Positions 7,547-15,903 of a stretch of DNA of 64,000 nucleotides are shown here, piece after piece. The notes below the pieces were generated by a model. The model saw only the letters and a list, made by a program, of their open reading frames with translations, did not search any database and was not told where the DNA came from. This DNA comes from an uncultured Blautia sp. (GTDB lineage: Bacteria; Bacillota; Clostridia; Lachnospirales; Lachnospiraceae). Within the stretch, counting starts at the first letter, position 1; the number at the start of each line of letters is the position of its first letter. The translations under genes and the position numbers were made by a program. The stretch spans positions 186,001-250,000 of the forward strand of contig NZ_CANTKB010000001.1 in assembly GCF_947654165.1 (NCBI RefSeq), in the 5' to 3' direction.

Positions 7547-10147
7547 TCACAGAACCTCCTGCACAGCCTCTGTGTGTGCGGTCAGTTCTCCATTCTCCAC
7601 ATCAATAACAATCCGGTCATTGGCTCTGATATCGCCTGACAAAATCAATTTTGCAGTTAAGGTTTCCACGTATTTCTGAACATACCGTTTCAGTGGGCGG
7701 GCACCGTAAACCGGATCATAACCGCCTTCTATAATATAATCCTTTGCTGCTTTTGTCAATGCCAGAGAAAGCTCCTGATCCTTTAATCTTCTGTTCAGAT
7801 CATCCAGAAGCAGTTCCACAATACCTCCGATATTTTCTTTGGTCAATGGTTTAAACATAATAATCTCATCCAGCCTGTTGAGAAATTCCGGACGGAAATG
7901 TCCTCTCAAATCTCTGTCTACCAGGTCTCTTGCTTCCTGTTTAATCTCACCGTTTTCCTCAATACCGTCCAACAGATACGTGGAGCCAATGTTTGAAGTC
8001 ATGATCAAAATGGTATTTTTAAAGTCCACGGTGCGTCCCTGAGAGTCTGTAATACGTCCATCATCCAGTACCTGCAGCAGCACATTGAATACATCTGGAT
8101 GAGCCTTTTCAATCTCATCAAAAAGAACAACAGAATATGGTTTTCTTCGCACTGCTTCCGTGAGCTGTCCGCCTTCTTCGTATCCTACATATCCCGGAGG
8201 TGCTCCGATGAGTCTGGATACCGAATATTTCTCCATATATTCACTCATATCAATACGCACCATGTTCTGCTCATCATCGAACAGCGTAGCTGCCAGTGTC
8301 TTGGCCAATTCCGTCTTACCTACACCGGTCGGACCCAAGAACAAGAAAGAACCGATTGGTTTTGTAGGATCCTTGATACCGGCTTTGGAACGGATAATGG
8401 CATCTGTCACCTTACTAACCCCTTCATCCTGACCAATCACACGTTTGTGCAGCTCGGATTCCAGATTCAAAATTTTGCTTCTCTCGCCTTCTGTCAATTT
8501 TGCTACAGGAATACCCGTCCAGCGGGAAATGATTCTGGCAATTTCTTCATCTGTCACACTCTCATGCACCAGAGATAAATCCTGATTTTTCACTTTTTCT
8601 TCCTCTGCTGCCAGTTGTTTCTGAAGCAATGGAAGCTCTCCATACTGAAGTTTTGCAGCTTCATTCAGATCATATTCTCTCTGTGCCTTCTGGATGCGAT
8701 TGTTCATATCTTCTATCTGTTCTCGCAGTTTCTGAAGACGTTCTACAGAATTTTTCTCATTATCCCACTGTGCTTTCTGAGTATTAAATTCATCTCTGAG
8801 CTCTGCCATTTCTTTTTGCAGATCGATGAGTCTGTCCTGACTTAAACGGTCATTTTCTTTCTTTAAAGCCGCCTCTTCAATCTCCATCTGCATGATTTTT
8901 CTTCGCATTTCATCCAGTTCCGTTGGCATGGAATCCAGCTCTGTCTTAATCAGTGCACATGCCTCATCCACCAGGTCAATGGCCTTATCCGGCAGGAAAC
9001 GGTCAGAAATATAACGATCAGACAAGGTTGCTGCTGCTACCAGAGCACTGTCCGTAATCTTAACCCCATGGAATACTTCATAGCGTTCTTTTAATCCTCT
9101 TAAAATAGAAATGGTATCTTCTACCGTAGGCTCATCTACCAGAACCGGCTGGAATCTACGCTCCAGAGCGGCATCCTTTTCAATGTACTTTCTGTATTCA
9201 TCTAAGGTGGTTGCACCGATACAGTGCAGCTCCCCTCTTGCAAGCATAGGCTTTAACATATTTCCGGCATCCATGGCACCGTCGGTCTTACCCGCACCTA
9301 CAATCAAATGCAGCTCATCGATGAAAAGAATGATCTGTCCTTCGCTTTTTCGCACTTCTTCCAGAACCGCTTTCAGACGTTCCTCAAACTCACCTCTGTA
9401 TTTGGCACCAGCCACCAAAGCTCCCATATCCAGGGCAAAAATCTTCTTATCCTTCAGTCCTTCCGGTACATCCCCCTGTACAATACGCTGTGCTAAACCT
9501 TCTACGGCTGCTGTCTTACCCACACCCGGCTCACCAATGAGAACCGGATTATTCTTTGTCTTTCTGGAAAGAATCCGGATGACATTTCTGATTTCTCCGT
9601 CCCTGCCAATGACCGGATCTAACTTCTGTTCTCTGGCCTTTTCCACCAGATCCTGACCGTATTTATTTAAGGTATCGTAGGTCACTTCCGGATTGTCCGT
9701 GGTGACTCTCTGATTGCCTCTGACCGTGCTGAGTGCCTGAAGAAAACGCTCTTTTGTAATGCCGTATTCCTGCCAGATTTTCTTCATAGACGGGCTTGGA
9801 TTTCCCAAAAGAGCCAGGAATAAATGCTCGACTGAGACGTATTCATCTCCCATGGCTTTTGCTTCATCTTCTGCACTTACCAGTGCTTTGTTTAAGTATT
9901 GTCCAATATATGGCTGTCCTCCGGACACCTTGGTTCTGGCATTTAATGCCTGCTCCACATTGCCCATGAAATGTTCTTTTTGGATTTCCATTTTCTCAAT
10001 GAGCTTTAAGATCAGACTGTCTTCCTGTTTTAACAGGTTATAAAGCAGATGCTCCTGCTCCACCTCCTGATTGCCAAACTCATATGCTGTTTTTTCCAAA
10101 TCCTGGACGGCCTGCAGTGACTTCTGAGTAAATTTACTGATGTTCAT
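7547..10147 (-). CDS. clpB: ClpB disaggregase (Hsp104 family)
   Basis: An 866-residue AAA+ chaperone of normal length. In order: an N-domain double repeat (1-145), AAA1 with Walker A GEPGVGKTA and Walker B LFIDELHLIVG, a long coiled-coil middle domain (about 400-530), AAA2 with Walker A GPTGVGKTE and VLFDEIEKAHPD, and a D2-small domain. It works with DnaK to resolve protein aggregates. The leader has a CIRCE operator and a small CCCGGA/TCCGGG hairpin (about 10176-10193). The RBS GGAGGG precedes the ATG. Confidence 0.98.
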   Translation of the reverse strand: MNISKFTQKSLQAVQDLEKTAYEFGNQEVEQEHLLYNLLKQEDSLILKLIEKMEIQKEHFMGNVEQALNARTKVSGGQPYIGQYLNKALVSAEDEAKAMGDEYVSVEHLFLALLGNPSPSMKKIWQEYGITKERFLQALSTVRGNQRVTTDNPEVTYDTLNKYGQDLVEKAREQKLDPVIGRDGEIRNVIRILSRKTKNNPVLIGEPGVGKTAAVEGLAQRIVQGDVPEGLKDKKIFALDMGALVAGAKYRGEFEERLKAVLEEVRKSEGQIILFIDELHLIVGAGKTDGAMDAGNMLKPMLARGELHCIGATTLDEYRKYIEKDAALERRFQPVLVDEPTVEDTISILRGLKERYEVFHGVKITDSALVAAATLSDRYISDRFLPDKAIDLVDEACALIKTELDSMPTELDEMRRKIMQMEIEEAALKKENDRLSQDRLIDLQKEMAELRDEFNTQKAQWDNEKNSVERLQKLREQIEDMNNRIQKAQREYDLNEAAKLQYGELPLLQKQLAAEEEKVKNQDLSLVHESVTDEEIARIISRWTGIPVAKLTEGERSKILNLESELHKRVIGQDEGVSKVTDAIIRSKAGIKDPTKPIGSFLFLGPTGVGKTELAKTLAATLFDDEQNMVRIDMSEYMEKYSVSRLIGAPPGYVGYEEGGQLTEAVRRKPYSVVLFDEIEKAHPDVFNVLLQVLDDGRITDSQGRTVDFKNTILIMTSNIGSTYLLDGIEENGEIKQEARDLVDRDLRGHFRPEFLNRLDEIIMFKPLTKENIGGIVELLLDDLNRRLKDQELSLALTKAAKDYIIEGGYDPVYGARPLKRYVQKYVETLTAKLILSGDIRANDRIVIDVENGELTAHTEAVQEVL

Positions 10148-10219
10148 AGTATCCCTCCATTTTGGTTATTCTAATCCCGGAAAGCTGTCCGGGTGTGCTT
10201 TTTCTCTTGTTCTAGGGCA

Positions 10220-10248
10220 AATATAACACTTATTATTAGCACTGTCAA
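10220..10248 (-). promoter_or_regulatory. clpB promoter
   Basis: On the minus strand: -35 TTGACA (10243-10248), a 17-bp spacer and -10 TATATT (10220-10225). The -35 lies inside the CIRCE element, so HrcA binding would block polymerase. Confidence 0.85.
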
Positions 10249-10262
10249 GAGGTGAGTGCTAA
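10236..10262. promoter_or_regulatory. CIRCE operator (HrcA site) of clpB
   Basis: TTAGCACTG-N9-GAGTGCTAA, one mismatch from the canonical TTAGCACTC-N9-GAGTGCTAA. HrcA represses through this element in Bacillota. The same 9-bp spacer, with one change, recurs in the hsp20 promoter. Confidence 0.95.
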
Positions 10263-10329
10263 TTTTTAAGATTTTTTTTGCAAACCATCTAGAATCAATG
10301 GTTTGCAATACTTTGTACCTTTTCATGTT

Positions 10330-10827
10330 CTATCTGGCCGCCATCCGCACCGCCATCTTGGCAACGTGCTCGCCAAACAATTCCAATTGTGAAGCATCCT
10401 GCTCTAGCGTTTTTGCAATGCCTATGGCTCCCAGCTGAAATCTGTTTTCCGTTTTTTCTCCTGCTCCAGAAAATACCAGCATTTTCTTCAGAAGCATATT
10501 TCTCACAATATCCATAATCGCAGTATCTACTCCTCCTACCGGAGACTGTGCCGTTACAAAGGCAGCACCGATTTTCCCACTCAAATCCAGCCGCACATGA
10601 GAATCAAACCATTGCTTCAATTCCCAGCTGACTCCTGCACAATACACAGGTGCACCAAAAATCACCGCTTCACTTTGTTGTAAAAAATCAAGGTCGACTT
10701 CCTGATCCCGAATGGACATTAACTTCACCTCAATGAATGGAAATCTCGCCATGATTCCGTCTGCAATATATTCTGCCGCACACTCTGTATTCCCACTCTG
10801 ACTCACATAAAGAATTGATATTTTCAT
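10330..10827 (-). CDS. Flavodoxin-family protein
   Basis: A 165-residue protein starting MKISILYVSQSGNTECAAEY, the phosphate-binding loop of flavodoxins (S-x-S-G-N-T-E). Further on are VIFGAPVYCAGVSWELKQWFD and FVTAQSPVGGVDTAI, typical of flavodoxin/WrbA-like FMN proteins. It is a probable cytosolic FMN electron carrier or NAD(P)H:quinone reductase-like enzyme; the substrate is not evident. It is preceded by the HepT-like gene on the same strand with a 29-bp gap. Confidence 0.85.
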   Translation of the reverse strand: MKISILYVSQSGNTECAAEYIADGIMARFPFIEVKLMSIRDQEVDLDFLQQSEAVIFGAPVYCAGVSWELKQWFDSHVRLDLSGKIGAAFVTAQSPVGGVDTAIMDIVRNMLLKKMLVFSGAGEKTENRFQLGAIGIAKTLEQDASQLELFGEHVAKMAVRMAAR

Positions 10828-10856
10828 TTTCTGTTATCCTCCATAATCGTAAAACT

Positions 10857-11120
10857 CTATTTATAATATTTCTGTATTTTTTCCTTTAATTGTTCAAACA
10901 GCGGATAATAACACTCTATAATCTCTTGGAATTTCTCCTTTGCAAAAGTTCCGTCATAATCATGTGCCAACTGATTCCTCGTCTTCAGCATCTGAATCCA
11001 CCTGTCATCGTCTATAATTTTGTTCCGGAAATCCTGCTCCACATCTGCGGTTCTGCTTTTCTCCAAATTTTTCAGACTTCTGCAAAAAGTGTTATATCTA
11101 TTAATAGATTTGCTTTCCAT
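10857..11120 (-). CDS. HepT-like / HI0074-family nucleotidyltransferase partner
   Basis: An 87-residue alpha-helical protein with the HEPN motif R-x4-H-x-Y as RNQLAHDYDG near the C-terminus. The start was set at MESKSINRYN (11118-11120), because the longer frame runs back inside the upstream gene. It overlaps the nucleotidyltransferase gene by 20 bp. In known MntA-HepT pairs the HEPN protein is an RNase toxin that the partner AMPylates on the Tyr of this motif; in the HI0074 branch it was described as a substrate-binding subunit. Confidence 0.82.
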   Translation of the reverse strand: MESKSINRYNTFCRSLKNLEKSRTADVEQDFRNKIIDDDRWIQMLKTRNQLAHDYDGTFAKEKFQEIIECYYPLFEQLKEKIQKYYK

Positions 11121-11382
11121 ATTTCTCAATATCCTCCAATAAAAACTCATTGCGAATGTTATCATAATCAAAAATATCTATTTTCCTAAGCGTATCAATT
11201 TCCTCCAGTGCCTCTTCTAATTTCCAGATATCATCACAACCATAAACAACAAAATCTATATCACTCTCTGGAGTTGCCGTTCCTGTGGCAAAAGAGCCAA
11301 ACAAGTACAATTTCTTTACCCCATTTTCCCTGCATATCTCTGCAACTCTGGTAATCAATTCAGAAATGGGCATAACATTCAT
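11101..11382 (-). CDS. MntA-like minimal nucleotidyltransferase
   Basis: A 93-residue protein with the pol-beta nucleotidyltransferase signature GS-x10-D-x-D (GSFATGTATPESDIDF) and a later acidic residue in LRKIDIFDYDN. In MntA/HepT systems it is the antitoxin and AMPylates HepT. It is the upstream member of the overlapping pair, as usual for this system. Confidence 0.88.
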   Translation of the reverse strand: MNVMPISELITRVAEICRENGVKKLYLFGSFATGTATPESDIDFVVYGCDDIWKLEEALEEIDTLRKIDIFDYDNIRNEFLLEDIEKYGKQIY

Positions 11383-11401
11383 AAAATTATCCCCCTTGAT
11401 C

Positions 11402-11782
11402 TTACAACTGATCCATCTTCTCCTGATCCAGCATAAATACCTGCACTCTCACCCAGTTATCCTCCAGATACTCTGGATCTAACATGGAAACAGCCGCACA
11501 TTTACTTCTTCCATCCCTGATTTCAAATTCATCGAAAGTAAAATGCAGGCTTTCTCCATCTTCCAGAATCAATGCATCCGGTGAAATGCGAAGAGTCACC
11601 GCAAAAGATGGAATTTGGTTCTGTCGATTCATCATTGTCTGCTTATGAATCGCAGCTTTCTCCATGACATCTTCTTCAAATGGATAATCCCCTGTCACTT
11701 CCACAAGATTTTCAAACGTTGTAATCCCTGTATAGCGGTATGCACTGTCCTGACTCACATCATGTAATACTAAATTTTTCAT
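11402..11782 (-). CDS. Hypothetical protein
   Basis: A 126-residue protein starting MKNLVLHDVSQDSAYR, not recognised. It is soluble, acidic and probably beta-rich (SFAVTLRISPDALILEDG; LHFTFDEFEIRDG). The start at 11782 is preferred over an ATG at 11830, because TAGGAGAT precedes it and a possible -10 (TATTAT) lies over the upstream ATG. It is followed by the MntA/HepT pair after 19 bp, so co-transcription is possible. No function can be given. Confidence 0.6.
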   Translation of the reverse strand: MKNLVLHDVSQDSAYRYTGITTFENLVEVTGDYPFEEDVMEKAAIHKQTMMNRQNQIPSFAVTLRISPDALILEDGESLHFTFDEFEIRDGRSKCAAVSMLDPEYLEDNWVRVQVFMLDQEKMDQL

Positions 11783-11909
11783 ATCACGAAATCTCCTATC
11801 CATTTTCTCTTTGATAAAAGTATAATACATATGTACCTGTTGAACAAGAACTTATCTATGAAAAAAGGCTCTATGACTGAGGCTTTTCTAATTCTGTTAT
11901 TTTGTAATC

Positions 11910-11939
11910 TTGTCACAGAACAATCCCTCATTTTATGAT
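11910..11939 (+). promoter_or_regulatory. Promoter of the ferredoxin-rhodanese operon
   Basis: TTGTCA (11910-11915), an 18-bp spacer and TATGAT (11934-11939), about 40 bp before the GTG start at 11978. Confidence 0.5.
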
Positions 11940-11977
11940 ATACTAGAAGTATAAAATGCACCTTCAGGAGGTTTACT

Positions 11978-12190
11978 GTGGAAGAAAAAAAGAAAAAAAG
12001 ACGAAAAGCATTTGTAGATACCAATGATTGTGTTGCCTGCGGCTGCTGCGTGAAAGTATGTCCGAGAAATGCAATTGAAATCTGGAATGGCATCATGGCA
12101 AAAATTAAAATGGAATCCTGCGTAGGATGCGGAAAATGTGCAAAAGAATGTCCGGCATCCGTGATCACAATACAGGAGGTGACCCCATGA
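11978..12190 (+). CDS. 2[4Fe-4S] ferredoxin
   Basis: A 70-residue protein with two full cluster motifs, CVACGCCVKVCP and CVGCGKCAKECP, after a very basic N-terminus (EEKKKKRRK). It starts with GTG; CAGGAGG precedes it at the right spacing and no ATG is available. It is the first gene of a five-gene operon and overlaps the next gene by ATGA. It presumably feeds electrons to, or takes them from, the membrane Fe-S protein that follows. Confidence 0.92.
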   Translation: MEEKKKKRRKAFVDTNDCVACGCCVKVCPRNAIEIWNGIMAKIKMESCVGCGKCAKECPASVITIQEVTP

Positions 12191-12771
12191 AAAAGCACTG
12201 GTACGACTATCTCTGGATTTTCTCACTTACCTATCTGGTACTTGGATTTTTTAACATCCTTTTTGCCTGGCTTGGTCTTCTCTGCTTCTTTATTCCCCTG
12301 GTCATTTCCGTGGCAAAAGGGACCAAAGGATACTGCAATCGTTACTGTGGAAGAGGACAATTATTCAGTCTTCTGGGCGGCCGCTTCGGTCTTTCCCGCA
12401 AAAAAGATATTCCAAGATGGATGAAAAGCAAATGGTTCCGCTATGGTTTCCTGATTTTCTTTTTCATCATGTTTTTCCAGATGCTCTGGAATACTTATCT
12501 GGTATTTGCCGGAACCAACAATTTAAGACAGGTGGTTACACTCCTATGGACGTTTAAAGTCCCCTGGCACTGGGCTTATCATGGAACCCTGATACATCCG
12601 GGCGTGGCACAGTTTGCCTTTGGATTTTACAGTGTCATGCTGACATCCACAATCTTGGGATTGCTCACCATGGTACTCTTTAAACCAAGAAGCTGGTGTG
12701 TCTACTGTCCTATGGGAACCATGACACAGCTCATCTGTAAATTAAAAGCCCATCAGGAGGTGTCACCATGA
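12187..12771 (+). CDS. Membrane protein with cysteine motifs, NapH/YccM-like 4Fe-4S type
   Basis: A 194-residue protein with four to five hydrophobic helices and two cysteine clusters: CNRYCGRGQ after the second helix and CVYCPMGTMTQ near the C-terminus, the second typical of NapH/NosR/YccM-type polyferredoxin membrane proteins. It has no full CxxCxxC cluster motif, so the usual ferredoxin domain may be supplied by the separate ferredoxin just upstream. It overlaps both neighbours by ATGA. A role in moving electrons across or along the membrane for sulfur chemistry is inference. Confidence 0.75.
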   Translation: MKKHWYDYLWIFSLTYLVLGFFNILFAWLGLLCFFIPLVISVAKGTKGYCNRYCGRGQLFSLLGGRFGLSRKKDIPRWMKSKWFRYGFLIFFFIMFFQMLWNTYLVFAGTNNLRQVVTLLWTFKVPWHWAYHGTLIHPGVAQFAFGFYSVMLTSTILGLLTMVLFKPRSWCVYCPMGTMTQLICKLKAHQEVSP

Positions 12772-13178
12772 TCAGAAAATATAACGTTCTTCTGTTCTTT
12801 GGATTTCTGCTCACACTGTTTCTCTTCACCGGCTGCAATCAGAATGAACAGCCTGAATCCAACAGTTACCGACAGGTCTCTTCCAAAGAGGCTGCTGCTA
12901 TGATGGAAGAGGAAACAGATTACATCATTTTGGATGTACGCACCCCGGAAGAATATGAAGAAAAACACATTACAGGGGCAGTCAATCTGCCAAATGAAAC
13001 CATTGGAACAGAAGAAATCGCTCAACTGCCGGATAAGGAACAGTTGATTCTGGTTTACTGCCGCAGCGGCAACCGCAGTAAACAGGCTTCTAAAAAGCTG
13101 GCAGATTTAGGATATACCAATATTATAGAATTCGGCGGTATCAAAGACTGGACCGGCGAAACAGAAACAGGGAGGTAA
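12768..13178 (+). CDS. Rhodanese-domain lipoprotein
   Basis: A 136-residue protein with a lipoprotein signal peptide (lipobox around LFTGC, Cys at about residue 23) and then one rhodanese domain with the active-site loop VYCRSGNRSKQ. It would sit on the outer face of the membrane and carry a Cys persulfide. It is translationally coupled to the membrane Fe-S gene (ATGA overlap). Confidence 0.92.
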   Translation: MIRKYNVLLFFGFLLTLFLFTGCNQNEQPESNSYRQVSSKEAAAMMEEETDYIILDVRTPEEYEEKHITGAVNLPNETIGTEEIAQLPDKEQLILVYCRSGNRSKQASKKLADLGYTNIIEFGGIKDWTGETETGR

Positions 13179-13183
13179 CATTT

Positions 13184-13504
13184 ATGGGATTTTTCGATTT
13201 TTTTAAGGTACCTGATATCAACCAGGGATTTGAAGACTACAAAGCTACACCTGACGCTCTGCTTGTGGATGTACGTACACCACAGGAATATCGGGAAGGA
13301 CATGTTCCAGGCAGCAGAAATATACCGCTGCAGGTGATTGACAATATCAAGACCGTCGTTACGCAGACAAATACTCCTCTTTTTGTGTATTGCCACTCGG
13401 GTGCAAGAAGCAGCCAGGCAACCGCAATGCTTGGAAAAATGGGCTATACAAATGTGAAAAATATCGGAGGCATTGCCTCTTATAAAGGAAAGGTGGATAA
13501 ATAA
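13184..13504 (+). CDS. Single-domain cytosolic rhodanese
   Basis: A 106-residue rhodanese without a signal peptide; the active-site loop is VYCHSGARSSQA. It starts 6 bp after the lipoprotein gene with GGGAGG upstream, and its stop is followed by the next ATG within 2 bases. It probably passes sulfane sulfur to or from the CoA-disulfide reductase that follows. Confidence 0.93.
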   Translation: MGFFDFFKVPDINQGFEDYKATPDALLVDVRTPQEYREGHVPGSRNIPLQVIDNIKTVVTQTNTPLFVYCHSGARSSQATAMLGKMGYTNVKNIGGIASYKGKVDK

Positions 13505-13505
13505 T

Positions 13506-15203
13506 ATGAAAGTTGTAATCGTAGGCGGCGTAGCCGGTGGAGCAACTGCTGCAGCCAGACTTCGCAGATTGGATGAACAGGCAGAAATCGTAGTGTTTGA
13601 ACGTTCCGGTTTTATTTCTTACGCAAACTGTGGACTTCCCTACTACATTGGGGATGTGATCAAGGATCCTCAGGATCTGACCCTTCAGACTCCTGAAAGC
13701 TTCTTCTCTCGTTTCCGTGTGGATATGAAGGTGCGTCACGAAGTTACAGCTCTTCATCCGGAGAAACATACGGTATCCGTGAAAAATCTGAAAACAGGAG
13801 AAGAATTTGAAGAATCTTATGACAAACTGATACTCTCTCCGGGTGCGAAACCTACACAACCTCCTGTTCCCGGAACGGACCTGGAAAAGCTATTTACCCT
13901 GCGGACCGTAGAAGATACTCTCCGCATCAAACGGTATATCAACCGAAACCATCCAAAGTCCGCTATTTTGGCCGGAGGCGGATTCATTGGTCTGGAAGTT
14001 GCAGAAAATCTCCGGGAACTTGGTATGGATGTTACCATTGTTCAGCGCCCAAAACAGCTTATGAAACCTTTTGATTCCGATATGGCAGCTTTCATCCATA
14101 ATGAAATGCGTAAACATGGTGTGAAACTGGCTCTTGGGCATACGGTAGAAGGCTTCGAAGAAACAGAAGACGGTGTTCAGGTCTTATTAAAAGACGAAGC
14201 ACCTCTTCGTGCCGACATGGTCGTTCTTGCCATCGGTGTGACTCCGGATACCAGACTTGCAAAAGAAGCCGGACTGGAACTGGGTGTCAAGGGCAGTATT
14301 CTGGTAAATGACAAAATGGAAACTTCCGCACCTGATATCTACGCTGTTGGAGATGCAGTGCAGGTGAAGCACTTTGTGACCGGACAGGAGACCCTGATTT
14401 CTCTTGCAGGTCCTGCAAACAAACAGGGGCGTATTGCAGCAAACAATATTTGCGGTATGGACAGCCATTATCCCGGCTCCCAGGGCAGTTCCATTGTAAA
14501 AGTATTTGATATGACTGCCGCTGCCACCGGAATCAACGAAACCACTGCCAAAAGTGCCGGACTGGATGTGGACAAGGTCATCCTGTCTCCTATGAGCCAT
14601 GCAGGATACTACCCTGGCGGAAAGGTTATGACGATGAAAGTGGTATTTGAAAAAGAGACTTACCGGCTTCTGGGTGCACAGATCGTTGGCTATGAAGGTG
14701 TGGATAAGAGAATTGATGTTCTGGCAACAGCCATCCATACAGGTATGAAAGCTACCGAACTGGCAGAACTGGATCTGGCTTACGCACCTCCGTATTCTTC
14801 TGCAAAAGACCCGGTAAATCTGGCCGGATTTATGATTGAAAATATCGAAAACGGAATTCTGAAACAGTTTCATATAGAAGAGATCCATCATCTTCCAAAA
14901 GATGGAAGTGTCACTCTGTTAGATACCAGAACTCCCGGAGAATACCAACGTGGACATGTAGATGGATTCCGAAACATTCCTGTAGATGTCCTGCGGGAAC
15001 ATCTGGATGAGATTGAAAAAGGAAAACCTGTTTATGTCATCTGTCAGAGTGGTCTCAGAAGTTATATTTCAACTAGAATTCTTACTGGAAATGGATATGA
15101 TGTGTACAATTTCTCAGGCGGTTTCCGCTTCTATGATGCAGTCACCAATGACCGCTGCCTCATCGAAACTGCCACCGCCTGCGGTATGGATTGTAAAAAA
15201 TAA
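13506..15203 (+). CDS. CoA-disulfide / CoA-persulfide reductase with C-terminal rhodanese domain
   Basis: A 565-residue protein. It has an N-terminal FAD motif VVIVGGVAGGATAAARLRR, the active-site Cys in SYANCGLPYYIGD, an NAD(P) motif ILAGGGFIGLEVAENL, a second FAD motif APDIYAVGDAV, a dimerisation domain, and from about residue 460 a rhodanese domain with ICQSGLRSYIS. This fusion (CoADR-RHD) is known to reduce CoA persulfides, CoA disulfide and polysulfide. The start was set at 13506, directly after the preceding gene. The protein ends with a further Cys pair (TACGMDCKK). Confidence 0.95.
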   Translation: MKVVIVGGVAGGATAAARLRRLDEQAEIVVFERSGFISYANCGLPYYIGDVIKDPQDLTLQTPESFFSRFRVDMKVRHEVTALHPEKHTVSVKNLKTGEEFEESYDKLILSPGAKPTQPPVPGTDLEKLFTLRTVEDTLRIKRYINRNHPKSAILAGGGFIGLEVAENLRELGMDVTIVQRPKQLMKPFDSDMAAFIHNEMRKHGVKLALGHTVEGFEETEDGVQVLLKDEAPLRADMVVLAIGVTPDTRLAKEAGLELGVKGSILVNDKMETSAPDIYAVGDAVQVKHFVTGQETLISLAGPANKQGRIAANNICGMDSHYPGSQGSSIVKVFDMTAAATGINETTAKSAGLDVDKVILSPMSHAGYYPGGKVMTMKVVFEKETYRLLGAQIVGYEGVDKRIDVLATAIHTGMKATELAELDLAYAPPYSSAKDPVNLAGFMIENIENGILKQFHIEEIHHLPKDGSVTLLDTRTPGEYQRGHVDGFRNIPVDVLREHLDEIEKGKPVYVICQSGLRSYISTRILTGNGYDVYNFSGGFRFYDAVTNDRCLIETATACGMDCKK

Positions 15204-15222
15204 TCAGACATAAAAATATTTT

Positions 15223-15265
15223 AAGGTCTCCGATATGGGTGGAAACACCTGCGGAGACCTTTGTA
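15223..15265 (+). terminator. Terminator of the ferredoxin-rhodanese operon
   Basis: A 10-bp stem AAGGTCTCCG (15223-15232) with its complement (15252-15261); the loop holds a small GGTG-GAAA-CACC hairpin. Only a short T-run follows. Confidence 0.65.
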
Positions 15266-15312
15266 GTAACAATCTTTACAATCCCGTTCTGAAATACCGC
15301 ATGACGATTAAG

Positions 15313-15894
15313 CTAGAAAAATAAGGAAATTGCACAGTAAACCAGAAGCAATGCCATAACCCCATTTACTACTTTCGCATGTTTTTCAAAAAATTTGCAA
15401 AAAATCATACCGAATAGTCCCCACACATAGGAGCCAGAAGCCCCTATCATAGTAAGCACCAGAGTAAAAATCACCAGTGCCTGAGGAGATTGATATACTG
15501 GAAGGATATACAAAGACATTGCAGTAATCGCATAAATATAAATCTTAGGATTAATGAACTGCAAAAGAATCCCTGAAAGAAAGGTAGATTCCCTGTTCTC
15601 TGATGCTGCTAAATTTCCCGAACTCTTCCATATCTGCCAGGCAAGATAAATCATATAGACACCGCCTGCAATCTGAAGCAGGATTTTTACTTTTGGCAAA
15701 AGTGTGTACAGTGTAGAACTGAAGATTACACATACGCTCATAACCACCAAAAATCCAGCCGTAATTCCTAAATTAAACCGAAAACTTCTGCGAAATCCAA
15801 GTTTGGAGGCATACGTCATTGATAAAATATTATTCGCCCCTGGTGTATAGGCACATACAAAACAGTAAATCAGAAAATCCGCTAATGCGAACAT
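15313..15894 (-). CDS. LysE-family amino acid / metabolite exporter
   Basis: A 193-residue integral membrane protein with about six helices. The N-terminal YTPGANNILSMTYASKLGFR matches the conserved (T)PGPNN motif of the LysE/RhtB family, here PGANN. The substrate is unknown. It sits last in a minus-strand run after the MFS and DUF1349 genes with a 9-bp gap. Confidence 0.85.
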   Translation of the reverse strand: MFALADFLIYCFVCAYTPGANNILSMTYASKLGFRRSFRFNLGITAGFLVVMSVCVIFSSTLYTLLPKVKILLQIAGGVYMIYLAWQIWKSSGNLAASENRESTFLSGILLQFINPKIYIYAITAMSLYILPVYQSPQALVIFTLVLTMIGASGSYVWGLFGMIFCKFFEKHAKVVNGVMALLLVYCAISLFF

Positions 15895-15903
15895 AGCTCC
15901 TCC

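Noticed and set aside
8099..9656. Long plus-strand open frames inside clpB
   Set aside because: They have no ribosome sites or recognisable protein features and follow from the codon bias of clpB on the other strand.
10176..10193. CCCGGA/TCCGGG hairpin in the clpB leader as a terminator or thermometer
   Set aside because: It has no T-run, and its arms do not pair with the ribosome site GGAGGG; probably only leader structure.
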